From Poecilobothrus nobilitatus (taxonomy: Eukaryota; Arthropoda; Insecta; Diptera; Dolichopodidae), in NCBI GenBank assembly GCA_947095535.1, contig OX352772.1, positions 96,515,207 to 96,579,206 on the forward strand: DNA of 64,000 nucleotides, given 5' to 3'. The position numbers and the translations under genes were made by a program. The notes beneath the pieces were generated by a model that did not search any database, was not told where the DNA came from, and saw only the letters and a list, made by a program, of their open reading frames with translations. Positions 42,386-55,330 of this stretch are shown piece after piece; the stretch's first letter is position 1, and each line of letters starts with the position of its first letter.

Positions 42386-43198
42386 AAATTTCAACCGCTG
42401 AAAAGACTTCTTAACGAAAGTTTTCATGTTGGCAAAAGGCAACACATGAAGTTAAAAAACGATAATTAAAGACAATAAACTGTCAACTGCTTTATTTTGG
42501 AAAAAAATTTATCAAAAAATAAAATGTAAATTTTATTTTAAAGTAAAGATTTTAAAGTTTCAGAAGTGAAATTCTTAAAACGAAATGTTTATAAAAAGTA
42601 GAATTAAGATAATGTGTAATAAGTATGTTTACACTACAATAAAAAAATTAAAGAATGTTTTTGGTTTAAAATGTTAATAGAGATAAATTAATTAAAACAT
42701 AAAATCTAAGTGCTTTCATATTAGCGATAAATTAATTAAAGTACAATATCTAGTGTTTTCAAATTAGTTAACTAATGATGTTTTATTTATTTAAATATCT
42801 TTTTAATCTTTTGTATTATATATTCAAAATGGAAATATTAATTTACTTCCAACTCTAAACATATTTATAATTTAAATTTGTCATATTTAATAAAAAAAAG
42901 GAAGATTATACATAAAATATTTATAATTACATGATTCCATTTATACTTAGTACTTATATGATTGAAATTTATAATTAATATATCTATGAATGTATGTATA
43001 TATGTATGTATGTACGTGCAACTTTTCTAGTTTAATTAAATAATTAAATTTAGTAAAATATTTTAAATCAATTGTTTAATGGCAAGATTTTTGAACATAA
43101 TTTACTATTTACTCTGAAGTTTTTTGTTTATGTAAGTGTAAATAAGTAAATGTTAAATGTGAACTTTGCATAAAATTTTAAATATTTCATATTCGATA
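42386..43198. other. No feature recognised; AT-rich with a short ATGT microsatellite
   Basis: Only A/T-rich sequence. TATCTATGAATGTATGTATA with following ATGT units (about 42980-43018) is the kind of microsatellite common in fly genomes. Confidence 0.6.
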
Positions 43199-43247
43199 AT
43201 GGGAGGAACAAATTCAACAGATTGTCCAGTAACATCAACATTTTCAG

Positions 43248-45985
43248 GTAAAAAGTAAATTAATATTTTTTTAAGTACATGCTTAACACTAAAAATCTAA
43301 TACTATCGTTACTCGCAAACTTATAAAAGTAAGTTACAATCTATAAGGTAAATTAGAATAGTGTTATTTTCTTTTAGTAATACATATGTACATATATGCA
43401 TTTAGTAAATACCTACATAGTTGTATATAATAATGCTTCTTGTTCGTATTATCGAAATATTCAGAATTTGAAGAAAGATTACGTATTTTGTATTTTTTGT
43501 TTAAAATTCTTCACTTTAAATATGTTTGACCCACAGCTAACAATATTGAAAAAAACTATTGTCAGCTGTGGTTTGACCATAAAAATAAACTCTGTTAACT
43601 TTCTATAATAAATTTATAGTGTAAGATCAAGTAATAATAAATATAGAACAAATATGTATTAAGTACTTAAGTATCAATTTCTTAATGTTAAATGAAATTT
43701 TGAAATCTTATAAATTATATCTATTATATTTGTATATAAATTAAATTATATCATAAAAAACTGTTTTGCATTTAAATAATAATGGATTACTAGATAAATA
43801 TAAATAAAAAAAAATATATGCCGCCTTGAAATAAAAGGGGTCTTATTTTTCAATTACCAATGAGAAATAACGTCCGAGATGTTAAATATGTCTCTTTCAA
43901 TTTAATGTACAACTTCTGGACAAAGACTCGGGGTGTTATTTCTCAATCCAATTATGCCAGAAAATTAAAAATGAGAGTGATTCATTACTTTCTAGCAAAA
44001 CGAAAGCATATAATTTTTATTCTAATTAAAAATAAGAAGTTTTTACCAAACTAATTTAATTTTATTTGTTTATTTATATCCATAGTTATTTATTGTTATA
44101 ATGTCCAATATTATTTTTTTAATTTCATTATCAGCAAGGATAAAAGCCAAAGTGCATAACAATTTTTTCTGGACCCTTTTCGAGAGATAAGGGGTTAAAG
44201 GTTTTTTAGCGACTTTTCATAAAAAAACCTACAATTTTTGAACGCCTTAAGTATAGAGAGATAATAAAAAAGTGGTAGAGTAAGTTGCCAGCTTTAAAAA
44301 CTCATATCTCGAAAAAGTTCCAGAATAGACCCCCTCTCCCATATAATTTTTTTTCCATGATGCTTCCCATCACCTTCTCCTCTATGTGTAAGTTAACTCG
44401 GGACACTCTTTATAAATATTAGAATTCACCATATTAAAATGGAAAGCATAATAAGGGACAAACAAAAATAAAATATATATTAAACCACAGCTGACAATAA
44501 TTTCAGGCCATGAACGACCAACACTAATTTAAAGATCTGGCACTAAACGAAAGAAAGCTGTACTTATATGGAAAAAATACTTAGCGGTCTATTACAAATC
44601 TTGAAATAACTCAAAAACTATGCATTTTTTTCAAGTTCGTCCCAAGGGGATGTTAAAATTTCATCTTTTCTGCATGATTTGGTGAAAACAAATTTTAAAA
44701 AATTTATTTTTTTCATTCATAAATATTAATTTAAAAAATGTCTTCTAACCAGACTTTTACAAGAACAAGAATTTTAATTACAAATACAGTAATTCAATAA
44801 TTGAAAATTTGACAATTACAATTAAAGTAATTGTGATTAAAAAAATTACAATTGTAATTACATACTTGTATTTGAACAATAATGAATGCAATATTTCAAT
44901 TAAAAGTACTTAATTGAAATAAAATAATTGTCTGAAAAGCCATTAAATGATTATTTTGATGAGTAATCATTACCGTAAAATGTATTTATTTATTTTTTTT
45001 TTCAATTAAAAGTATTAACTTAGTAATAATAAATCATTAAGTTCAATCAGAGTGCACCCCTAATCTCTTTCAAACTTAGCGCGAATATGCATGGAGACAA
45101 ATAAACAAGTTCTGTCCGGGTCCCGGTTCCCGATGATGTCATTAGGGGGGTTAAATAGTCCTTCAAAGTTTAATTTCAAATTTTGAATATTTTAAAATAC
45201 TTATCTCCTGAACTGTGAAGTGTATTGACATTATACTTATCTGAAAGTTCACAATTTTCTTTCTAAAAATATGCTACTTTATTGAAAAATAGGGGTTTAA
45301 TTAAAAAATGAGAAAAACCGAAAAACTCAATTTTTAGAGTTGTTTTTATTCGTCATTAAAATAGATAAATTAGATATTTAAAAAAAACGCCAGATTTTGC
45401 CCTTTCTAAAATAGTGCAATCGATTTTGTTAGACATCTTAAAACAATAAAAATTTCATATACTTAAGTAAAACTAATATGTATTAAAATGCGTTGAGCAA
45501 AGAAATTTTATTTATTTAAATTAATATTATATAGAAATATTTTAATAGAGTATATAAAAATATAATTAGTGAGCGTTTAGAGTTGTTTACGAAATCAGGG
45601 TTATACGCTTTTTCCTGAATATAAATGTATACATATATGTATATGATTTAGGAAGGATTTTAGAGTTGGTTATAAATTCAGGGTTTCAATAATATATTTG
45701 ATGGAGTTTTGAAAAATTTTAAGTATGTATTTTGTAAAAGAAAGTGTTATGAAAATAGGTATAAGTAATTAAAAAAAAAAGTTATTTCAACATTTAGTTT
45801 TTCATTCTATATTTTGTTTTTCAACAAATCGGGTTTGAACCTACACCAATTTAAGTTAATAAAATAATATCAGAGCAGCTGCTTATGCTTATATAGGCAC
45901 AATATATAGTTTATATATAGTCTAAATTGTAATGTGTGATAATAAAAACTTTTGTATTCTTTCTCTTATTAATTAGAAACAATAA
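43248..45985. other. Unassigned region with scattered repeat fragments
   Basis: A hairpin at about 43532-43576 (CCACAGCTAACAATA paired with TATTGTCAGCTGTGG); the motif returns near 44485 (ACCACAGCTGACAATA). A frame at 43860-44054 (64 codons, MRNNVRDVKYVSFNLMYNFW) is basic and unrecognised. 44560-44770 is a diverged fragment of the MITE family of 39511-39899. The rest, including 44780-45930, is AT-rich, with AATTAAAATTAATTG-type self-complementary runs and no gene that I can support. Confidence 0.5.
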
Positions 45986-45989
45986 TTTA

Positions 45990-46171
45990 GGAGGAGTATT
46001 TTATGATTTTCAAAACAGTTCAAATGCGTCGTTGGCAATGTTATATAGATACTCAACAATATCAAAAGTGTTTGAACCATCAAATACTCGTCTTCAGGTC
46101 CAGTGGAAAGATTATTTTCTTTTGTTGGAGTATCCACTTCTCAGCGAAAAAAATTTCATGATAATAAGTAA
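45990..46171 (+). pseudogene. hAT transposase C-terminal (dimerisation domain) fragment
   Basis: One frame (45936-46175) reads FYDFQNSSNASLAMLYRYST up to about 46087. In the next frame SSGPVERLFSFVGVSTSQRK (46088-46147) matches the hAT C-terminal signature (S-x-x-x-E-R-x-F-S-x-x-G). A single frameshift separates the two. The remainder of the transposase is not in the neighbourhood. Identification is from the signature alone. Confidence 0.65.
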
Positions 46172-46403
46172 ATAATTTTGAAATACTTACTTAGCATTAC
46201 TTTTTGAATTTTAATAAACAAGAATTTTTTAAAATTTTGTATAATATGGATTATTTTTTTGTTATATAAATAGCATACGTAAATATTAAATAAAGATTTT
46301 TTTTTTATTTGAATTTAATATTAAGCTTGAGGATGATGTTTTAATTTAATTTTGTTTTTTGTATGTTATGCTAATTAAATACATTTCAAATAATTAAATT
46401 AAC

Positions 46404-46543
46404 TACTGCAAATATAATGATTACTAATTTTTTTCATAATTAGTTACCTCAATTTCAATTAATTTTTTTAAATTACTGCAAATATAATGATTACTAATTT
46501 TTTTCATAATTAGTTACCTCAATTTCAATTAATTTTTTTAAAT
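46404..46543 (+). repeat. Perfect or near-perfect 70-bp tandem duplication
   Basis: The unit beginning TACTGCAAATATAATGATTA is repeated once with a period of 70 bp. It is followed by an AATTAAAATTAATTG self-complementary run (about 46545-46580). Confidence 0.9.
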
Positions 46544-46579
46544 TACAATTAATTTTAATTAAAATTAATTGTAATTGTA

Positions 46580-47718
46580 CTTAATTAAAATTATTTATAA
46601 TTGTAATTGAAAAAATACGTAATTAATTACAAAATGTAATTGATTAGTCCCAAGTCTGCTTCCAATTATACATTATACATAATTAAAGAACATACATAAG
46701 TATTATCTGTTTGCGTACAAAAAATTTACGAAAATGTTCGAAAATTTTTGTAAATTTTCGCAAAAAAATGCGTTCGCGTACTTAGAGAATTTCAGTTTTA
46801 CTTAAAAAAAAAGAAAATGAGTAAAAAATAGACGGCTTTCTTTTTAAATTTTTTAATTTGTAAATTTACTGACGTTTATTTTTGTTGTTGTTGCTTTTTT
46901 TACTGTCATTTGTCAAAAAAATAAACAAAGGAAAGTAAACAAAGATAATTAAACAAAAAAAGTTAAACAAAGAAAGGCAGTATCATTTAATAACATTAAA
47001 TTTTAATAACAATTTAATTTAATAACATTAAATACCTATATTTTTTAAAATATAGGTGTTTAATACTTTTTGTTTACATTTTTGAATTAAAAAGTTTTTC
47101 TAATTTCTTTTGTTTAATCGGCTTCGTAATTTTATGAATGCATGCGTTTGTATTCGAGTATAGTTAATGTATTAATTGTATGTATGTATATAATTGAGTA
47201 AATTTTTGTAAAGGTAGGTACTTATACATATATATGCTAGAGAATAGAACAATCTGGAAAAGGAATAATCTAGATTAGAATATAATGGGAATATAGAACT
47301 ATATAGAAATATGAGTGATATAAATAATATTAGCAGTTGTAAATAGAACAATCTGGAAAAGTAAAAATCTAGAACATAATATTCTCTTAGACTCATCACT
47401 GAGGCGATGAAAAATGATATCACGTAGTCTCTAGATGAAAATGTATTTCTGCCAGACAGGAGATGAAAAATATATTGCTAGTAATTTGCTGTCAAATGAA
47501 AATTTTGCTATATTTAAACGCCAATAGTAAAAATGAAGAAGAAACATCAATAATAGAAGCTTCCGTAATAGAAATATTAACTTTGCTGCAAATGCGATTA
47601 GTGAAACTATTTTATGTGGAATGAGGATATTCATTCCTCATTCCACATAAAATAGTAAAGAGAAGGCGAATTTATTTGACAAGCAGTTCGCTTCCAATTC
47701 GACACTGCCACAGTCAGC
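46580..47718. other. No gene recognised; several hairpins
   Basis: Contains the palindrome ACCTATATTTTTTAAAATAT-AGGT near 47035-47058, repeated AAACAAAG units (46915-46975), two near copies of GAACAATCTGGAAAAG (about 47247 and 47347), and a 22-bp perfect hairpin at 47606-47656. The long minus-strand frames 47172-47423 and 47431-47634 are hydrophobic AT-rich readings that I do not accept as genes. Confidence 0.5.
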
Positions 47719-48420
47719 TCAGATGGCACCCTCCGTTCCGGCAGTTGGCTGCTCCTTCGGTAAAATTAGGATGAGTACTTTAGGATGAGGGCGGTGAAAA
47801 AGAAAGATGTTAATGTTCTTCTTAAACTTAAGTAAATCGTACCATAAACGAGGCGTGCGCATAACAAACGAATTTCTATAAGCTGTATTTCGCCATCTTG
47901 ATAACACTACACTACATGATAGGGATGAGCTTCTGTTGCACTCCTTGCTTCTCGTTAGAAAACTTTAAGTGGAAGTAATAACTGTTTAATTTCTTTGGAA
48001 CAGGTGTTAATCCCTACAAGATATCTATAAAACAGGGTCAGTGATCCAACTGCACGGCGATGGTTGAGTAGAGTGAGCATTGAAGTTACATTGGGGTCGT
48101 TGATAAGACCCCAGTGTAACTGTTTTCCACATTATCTAGATAATCGCTGTTTGAAGGCCTACAGTCTAAATGTGTGCATTATACTTCATTTTCGGCCTAA
48201 TGTACGTTTTATAGATATTAAGAAGATCAGATACAGAAAAGAAGGTTTTGCAGCGATACAAAAATCTAATTTTGACCAAACGCATTTTTGGTTTAACTCG
48301 ATACCCAGCATGTTTAAATCTTTTGAATGCTGCAAAACTTCTTCCTGAAATATTAGGTTAGGAATAGTGGCAATTTTTCGCAAGATCAGACAGCTTTCAG
48401 TTTTTTTGGTGTTCAAATCA
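47719..48420 (-). mobile_element. Jockey-family LINE, RT C-terminal fragment
   Basis: Minus strand from 48420 down. Frame 48186-48416 reads MNTKKTESCLILRKIATIPN and LNMLGIELNQKCVWSKLDF, the thumb region after the RT catalytic core. Further frames give LLNHRRAVGSLTLFYRY (about 48030-48070) and EARSATEAHPY. Frame 47719-47907 reads RWRNTAYRNSFVMRTPRLWY, the usual C-terminal end of Jockey-type ORF2. The catalytic domains are missing. It is head-to-head with the plus-strand LINE that begins at about 48421. Confidence 0.8.
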
Positions 48421-50060
48421 AAATTTTGTCAAACTTAAGTGATAAATATAATATCAATTATAAAATTAAAGAAAACAGTCTTTCTGATCATAAAATATCA
48501 ATAACTAAAATAAAAACTATCGATATTAAAAAGAAAGCAATGAAAACACAAATTATAAATAAAACCGATTATCAAAAATTTTATAACTTAGTACCAATCC
48601 AAGAACAAAATAATAACTTAACAGATATTGATACATTGATTAAAATAATCCAGGATGCGAAAGAGGCCAGTACGAAGAAAATTTTATTAAGAATTAGAAA
48701 CAATAATTGGATAACGTTTAATATACTCAAAAAGATGAAAACAAGGCGCTCCTTATATGATGCTCATAAAAAAGACACAAATAATAATGCAAAAAAAGAC
48801 AGATACGTGAAATGTAAAAAGGAAATTACTAAAATAATAAAAGAAGCCAACCAAAATTACATTAATAGCAGTATTGAAAAGGCTAGAAACGATTCGAGAA
48901 AGTTATGGAAAATCATCCACAATACAATTAAAAACAGAATAATCAGAAACAGAAAGAATAATAATCCAAGAAAATGGGAAAATTACAGAAACTGATAGAG
49001 AAAATGCTAATGCTATGAATAAATTTTTTGGAAATAGGAACACACATAGCAAATGAAATTAATAAGTCGAACAAATCGGATGATCGATGTGAAAATAGTA
49101 TCAACCCAAAAACCATTTATTTAAGTCCAGTGGATGAAAATGAGACTTTCAATATTATCAAAAACTTAAACTGCAAACCGCAGCAGCAGGTTTAGATAAT
49201 ATAACAGTTAAAGATCTACAGATACTAGCGGAAATTCTAAAACAACCCATCACGCATATGATTAATAAATCCTTTGACGAGGGAAAAATTCCTACATGCT
49301 TAAAGAAAGCGTTTATTATTCCTATCCATAAAAATGTCTCAAAATCTTTATGTGGCAATTATAGATCAATTTCTATTTTGAACTCAATTTCAAAAATATA
49401 TGAAAAAGCTATAAATAGAAGAATCAGAGAGTTTATTAAAGATTCGATCGGATTTGATCCCAATCAATATGGATTTTTAGAAAGTAGTGGTACTGAATCA
49501 GCAATTTCGGCAACATTAGAACAAATATACGATGCAATAAATGAAGAAATGTATGTAGGTGCTATATTTGTAGACTTAACTAAAGCATTTGATGTTGTTA
49601 GTTACGCAAAACTCCTCCAAATTTTGAATAACTTAGGAATAAGAGGTTTGTGTAACTCTTTAATAAAAGATTACTTAATTAATAGAACACATTGTGCTAT
49701 AATTAATAATACAATTAGTGAAGAACGAATATTACAGCGAGGGATTCCACAAGGATCACTACTTGGGCCTTTATTATATCTTTTATACATAATGGATTTT
49801 CCAAAAAGTAAATTGACCTCACAATATAATATTTATGCGGACGACACAAATCTTATAGCCAAAGCAAGAACCTTAAGTGAGCTTGAAAACATAATAAATA
49901 ATGATATGAGGATTTTTTCTGACTGGTTGGATGAGAAAGAACTTTGCCTGAATGCTAAAAAGACAAATTATATAGTATTTAAAACTCGAAAAAATAGCTA
50001 CCATGAAATTGATATCAAAGTAAAAAACAGCATAGTACAAAGAGTTAGTAATATAAAGTA
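48421..50060 (+). mobile_element. Jockey/CR1-like LINE fragment X (endonuclease end and RT)
   Basis: Frame 48426-48995 (189 aa) begins with the end of the endonuclease (SLSDHKISITKIK) and continues through the linker to KLWKIIHNTIKN. After a break the RT frame 49258-50061 (267 aa, intact) has KKAFIIPIHKN, GAIFVDLTKAFDVV (motif A Asp), RGIPQGSLLGPLLYLLY and IYADDTNLIA (catalytic ADD). It ends abruptly at about 50060, where another LINE continues in the same direction. Confidence 0.88.
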
Positions 50061-51773
50061 AAAATTGTTGTCGATAAAATTACTCCTGTAATAAATGCCA
50101 AACTTAACGAACAACAACACGGTTTCAGAAAAGGTCGTGCCACCACAACGAACCTTATGTTATACGCATCTGAAATTCTGAATAAAATGGAGAAAGGATA
50201 TCAAGTTGATGCAATTTACACTGATTTTAGCAAGGCCTTCGATCGTGCAGATCACTACACTTTGCTAAACAAACTTACAACTTTTGGTATCTTCGTTTCT
50301 TTTCTTGCATGGCTTAACTCTTATTTATCGAAAGAACTCAAAACGTTAAATTTCAAGGTACATTATCCAATATAATCGAGGTTACTTCTGGTGTACCACA
50401 AGGCAGCCATTTAGGGCCACTTTTGTTTAATATATTTATTTCTGATCTTTCGGAATCTTTGAGTGCTGTACCTCACATTGCGTTTGCTGATGACCTAAAA
50501 ATATATCAAGCCGTAAACGATAGTTTTTTTTACTTCAATCACGCTTATCTTCATTATATGATTGGTGCACAACCAACAAATTAGAACTCAATATACAGAA
50601 ATCTAAGGTAATCAGTTTTACCCGTAAACGTTCTTCTTTAGTGCACGACTACAAAATAGATAATCTAATACTTGAAAGGGTATTTAGTATTACTGATCTC
50701 GGAATTCTTTTTGATAGTAAACTTAACTTTAATCTGCACTATGACCACTTAATTTCAAGAGCAAATAAAATACTAGGTTTCATTAAGAGAAGGGCTAAAG
50801 AATTTAGTGACTTAGCTGTGACAAAAACTCTATATTGTTCCCTAGTTCGTTCTATATTAGAATACGGTACACATTGTATGGGATCCAGCATTTCAGGTTT
50901 ATTCCAACAAAATTGAGTCAGTTCAAAAACAGTTTCTTCTATTCTCATTAAGAAAGCAATATAACCCTCTAAAAGTCTGAACTTTTTAAATCTTCCAAGC
51001 TACACAACAAGACTTAAATTCTTAAACATGCTCCCCTTGTCCTCACATAGACAAATATCATGTTTTTTATCATGTTTTACTTTTGATATTCTAAATAATA
51101 ATATTGCTACCCAATCTCTTAATTACAAATTTAGACTTAATGATCGAGTTAGACAAACAAGATACCCGAAATTTTTAATGGAATATAAACACAATGCAGA
51201 AATACGGAAGAAATGATCCGATAAACAGATGTTGTATTACATTCAATAAAATCAGTTATCATTATTCTTCAACAAATACCTTCAAAAACACTTCAACACT
51301 TTTTCAATTTACTGACCATAGACAATTTATTCTATAACCAATTCATAAATTTACTCAAACGTGATATTTTTTTATATTAATTTTCACAAAAAAGTCATTG
51401 TAATTTAATTACACAATGTTCATATGTATATATTCATAATTATACATTAAGTATTTAAAGTATATTTTGATTATGTCATCAAGTTTTATTTTTTTTTTTA
51501 GTAGTACGGTTTATTGTTTGCATATCATTAAGAATTATAAAATTTACTTAGAATTTAAGTTTTATGTAGGTAATGAAATTTTGTATTGTATAACTATTGT
51601 TGTTTAAGTCTTAAATATATTTTTTTAATATTATGCATATAAATTAGTCATTAAGAATTGCAATATTTCATGTATTTTTTTCAATATCAATGTTATAATG
51701 TCTTTTTTTTTTGTTTAAATATGTACATTACCTTGTTTTTATAATTAAATAAAATAAAAATAAAAAATAAAAT
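50061..51773 (+). mobile_element. CR1/Jockey-like LINE fragment Y (RT to 3' tail), fused to X
   Basis: Begins within RT fingers (NEQQHGFRKGRATTTNLMLY), then YTDFSKAFDRADHYTLLN (motif A), GVPQGSHLGPLLFN in a broken frame, and FADDLKIYQ (about 50486-50512). Frame 50641-50916 covers the thumb (ITDLGILFDSKLNFNLHYD; EYGTHCMGSS), and 51028-51216 the C-terminus (LPLSSHRQISCFLSCFTFD). A long 3' UTR ends in an (AAATA)n tail at about 51738-51773. The overlap of RT content with X shows two different elements, not one. Confidence 0.85.
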
Positions 51774-52260
51774 ATTGTAGTTGCATTGGTTGGTACATAT
51801 GTAGTAGAATTAATATCTAAAACAATTAAAGAGTATCGTTTAAGAATCAAAATACATTTCTTTTTTATATTTTTTACCTCATTTCTTGTTAGGATTAGTA
51901 ATAAGCATTGGTATTAGTATTAGAAATATTGTGATTGTGTTCTAAATTTAAAAAAAGGGCACGCGAATAGCAGCAGCAGTATATTGTCTTTTATTATAAT
52001 ACTAGTGAAAAGCCAATGAGCGCACGGCGAATAAAAAAGGTAAGTTTTCTAAATATTGTATTGTATTAAATAATCGAAATGTTCGCATTTTCAAATCATT
52101 TTTGTTGTTTTTTCTTTTTTCGAGTGGCAAAACAAAATTCGGTCAAATGGTGAGAGTGCGTATCGTATTGCGAGCGTTTGAATATTGTTTACTTGTTTTT
52201 CTCTTATGTCAATATGAATTTCTCTTTTCACTTTCCTTTTAAACAATTTATTTTACATAA
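51774..52260. other. Unassigned; possible short 5' exon
   Basis: No gene that I can support. CCAATGAGCGCACGGCGAAT at about 52013-52032 followed by AAAAAAGGTAAGT gives an 8-codon frame ending in a good splice-donor match, in a region less AT-rich than its surroundings. Speculative. Confidence 0.25.
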
Positions 52261-53548
52261 AAAGTCTTGCACATCGAAATACTTAAATTGTGTTTGTGGA
52301 AATTGTAAATGTATTGTGAGAAAAAGCTTCGAAAAATGACATTTCACAATTTATTTAATGTACCATAATCTACATTAATTTTTAGAAGACATGGACCAAG
52401 ACCTAAGTAAACAGACCAAAAACTGAAAACACGTGAATGTAGTTGTGAGAGAATTGCAAGCGATTCTCACGTATCGCGCGTATGAATAATTTCATAATTG
52501 ATGTGAATCTCGATTATAGCCATATAAGCGTGTACAAAATTTTAAAGTATGAAAGTAGACTCGACGTATACTATTGAGATATTCATTTATCTTAAGAAGC
52601 TTTTAAAATAAAAAATTTAAAGGAAGACAATTTTTTAAATGCATATTTATGAATGAAAATATTATATTTTAAAATATTTTTCTTTAATTAATTATTTAAA
52701 AAAGATGCGACTTTAATTTTCTCTTTGGACCAAATTGAATAAAGTAAATGATTTTTGTGTTTTTTCAACAAATATGGTTATAATTTCCAAAGTATCACCT
52801 TTAAAATAAGACAACATTTATCAAAATAGGGCTTAGAATTTTCATGTAATCTCTGAATATAACTTCGAGTTTATGAAATCCTTTAAATAATTTTTTTTAA
52901 CGAGGGAAAGTGGGAAGCATCAAAAGCCACCTAGGAAACTGCACGGTAGAGTTGGGCTTTAACCAACTAAAGACCACCATCATTTTAAACCAGACTTTAG
53001 GATGGGGTCTTTAATACAAAATGTATAGTTTGGTTTTAGGGATAAGAATGTAGAAAGGATTTCTGGGAAAATAAGGATTAGGAAATTGGGCATTAAGGAG
53101 GATGAGTATGAAAATTTGGAGGGGAACTTCGAAAAAAGTTCGAGTTATCTATAAAATAAGGACAATGACCAAACTGTACGGCGGTGGTTAAGTGAAGTGA
53201 GCGATGAGGTAATACTGGGATCATTAATGAGACGAATGGCTCTTTTTTCGAAAATTTTATCGAAATATCCCAGTGCCTGCATAAATATATGGCCTGATAA
53301 TTGATGTGAGTCTCAGTCTGGACATTGAGAGAGGAAAGCTAAATATTAGTCCTTTTTTTCAAAAAAAAAATACACGTAGTCTTTTGGAAAAAAATAGTAG
53401 TCCTCCTAGAAATCTGGAAATAACACAAAAACTACAGATCTTTTTTAATTTCGTCCTAAGGGAGCATTAAAGTTCCATCTTTTTTACGTTTTTTAGTAAA
53501 AAGAAATTTTTAAAAATTTTAACTTTTCATTTATAAATATGCATTTTA
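52261..53548. repeat. Repeat block: MITE-family fragments and an inverted partner of 57680-57770
   Basis: 52270-52360 (TTGTGAGAAAAAGCTTCGAA) is the reverse complement of 57682-57770. 52385-52760 (AAGACCTAAGTAAACAG, ATTGATGTGAATCTCG, AAAAAAGATGCGACTTTAAT) is repeated directly at 55330-55720 with about 95% identity by eye. 53270-53590 holds another diverged piece (GATAATTGATGTGAGTCTC; GAAATAACACAAAAACTACA). 52761-53270 shows no gene. Confidence 0.65.
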
Positions 53549-55330
53549 AAAAATGTCTTCCAACTACTTTTCAACAAAAAAAAGCTTCTTAAAAACTTTT
53601 TAAAAGAGCACTGATTTGGTACATTACTGAGCAAAAAAATATTGAAAACTAATTTTTATTGCAATATCGTTTTGCTTTAATAAATAAAGTAAATTTTTTA
53701 GAATGCGTATAAAATTAAGTGAAACAAATAAACTATTTAATTATTTTTACAATAAGTTAATTTATGTTAACTTATTTATAATTTTTATTAATATAATGAA
53801 ATAAATTAATATTATAAGTTATTTCCCTTTTCACACCACCTTTGAGCTAACTAGGGGATATGGCAATTTTTTTTAAAGTGGTATCGCCTGAAGATTAAGG
53901 CCTCGTCTAAAATAAAAAAATCTATTAATACATACAAAAAATATATAAATAATTTTTTAACAAAAAAGAAAAACAAAATAATATATATTTAAAATAAAAT
54001 TTAATAAAACAAAATAAAGTAATTCATTTACAACAAAACAATATTAAAAAACTTAAAAAACAAAAAAAATATCACAAAAATCGATATTTTCCGACCGGAT
54101 AGAAATAATAGATCTTGAGTGGACAAAAATGAAAAATGACATGACGATCGTATCACAACTATATTTAGGTACCTTCATATCTAAAAGGTTAATTTGGTCA
54201 ATAATAATATTTAATTTTTTACGCTCTTCATCATGTCATATCGTTCAATATTTTGAAATTGTTTTGTTTCTGTATTACCTGTCAACTTAGATCGTTATTA
54301 ATTATTATTCTAAATTTAAAATCACATTTGTATGTAATTATTTTCAAATAAAATATATAAAACAATATTATTTTGGCCTTTATATAATTTCCAGTATTTT
54401 AAATTTATTTTTTTATTAACATTTAAAACTAAATTAGAGAAATTTAAAATTATATTATCATCGCGTAAATTTTTATTATTCGTTTCTATTAAATTTACCA
54501 AGTAATTGGTGAAAATACTTGAAACTGCATCTGGTATTAAACGCGGACTTTTATCATTATTTAATTTAAAACGCGATTCTGAAAAATGCAATTTACATAT
54601 GGAACTATTAAAAGGCTGTTGGTTGCCAGTCTGATATTTGTACAAGGCTCTTTTAATCTTCTCAAAGGCTCTTTATACGGAAATTTAAAAGTAGCGACAG
54701 ATATCGTGCTATTATAATTGGATTTACACCCAATAACCGAACATTTTCCACCCACTTTATTTAAGGAAATTATTAAAAAAGGCAATACTAGGCACTAAAT
54801 AATTGAATTAATTTTTTTAAATAGGTATTCATACCACAAAATCTTTTAAAAATAATAATTCAATTCAAAAATTTAACTCTACAAAAATATGGAGTACTTA
54901 CATAAAATAAAATATTACAAATATTATTTTTTTTCTAATACTTTTAAAATAGTATTGCAATTTAAAATTTTATTCATAAAAAGATTATTCTATTTCATGT
55001 AAGTAGTAAGTACATGAATATTCTGTTTACAATAATTTTTTTTTATAGACTGTATAGAAAAAACGAAAATTGCTTAACCAGAATCTCGTACTTCTTTTTT
55101 TCTTTTCTTCAAAATATTGCTGAAAAATATGATTTGAAAGTTAATTTTTTTTATTGACATAAAGAAAAACTTCAAACTTTATTTTTATATAAATTTTATA
55201 ATTTTTTAATATAATTAAAAATATAAAAACTTAGTTTGAACTAAAATTTATTTACCAAATTTGCAGTACAATCTATTAGAAAGCTTTTAAATTATTAGGT
55301 TATATTCACTAATTTATTATAATTGTGTAG
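53549..55330 (+). repeat. Left arm of a ~1.8-kb inverted duplication (THAP-bearing)
   Basis: Reverse-complement partner is 59399-61204. Matching landmarks: TGTCTTCCAACTACTTTTCA with TGAAAAGTAGTTGGAAGACA; CACACCACCTTTGAG with CTCAAAGGTGGTGTG; GTGGTATCGCCTGAAG with CTTCAGGCGATACCAC; and the THAP fragment. The sum of paired coordinates stays near 114740, so the arms are collinear with small indels. Confidence 0.9.
54322..54755 (-). pseudogene. THAP-domain protein fragment, left arm
   Basis: Reads GGKCSVIGCKSNYNSTISVA (first two Cys of the C2CH finger), then FKFPYKEPLRRLKE. A frameshift near 54650 is followed by SSICKLHFSESRFKLNND (the Cys-x2-His pair) and NLIETNNKNLRDDN. The initiator codon that is ATG in the right arm is GTG here (54753-54755). 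THAP domains bind DNA and occur in P-element-type transposases and host regulators. No transposase catalytic domain is seen. Confidence 0.75.

Noticed and set aside
47172..47634. Two minus-strand hydrophobic frames
   Set aside because: AT-rich composition gives Leu/Phe/Ile/Tyr runs; no motif or neighbour supports a gene.
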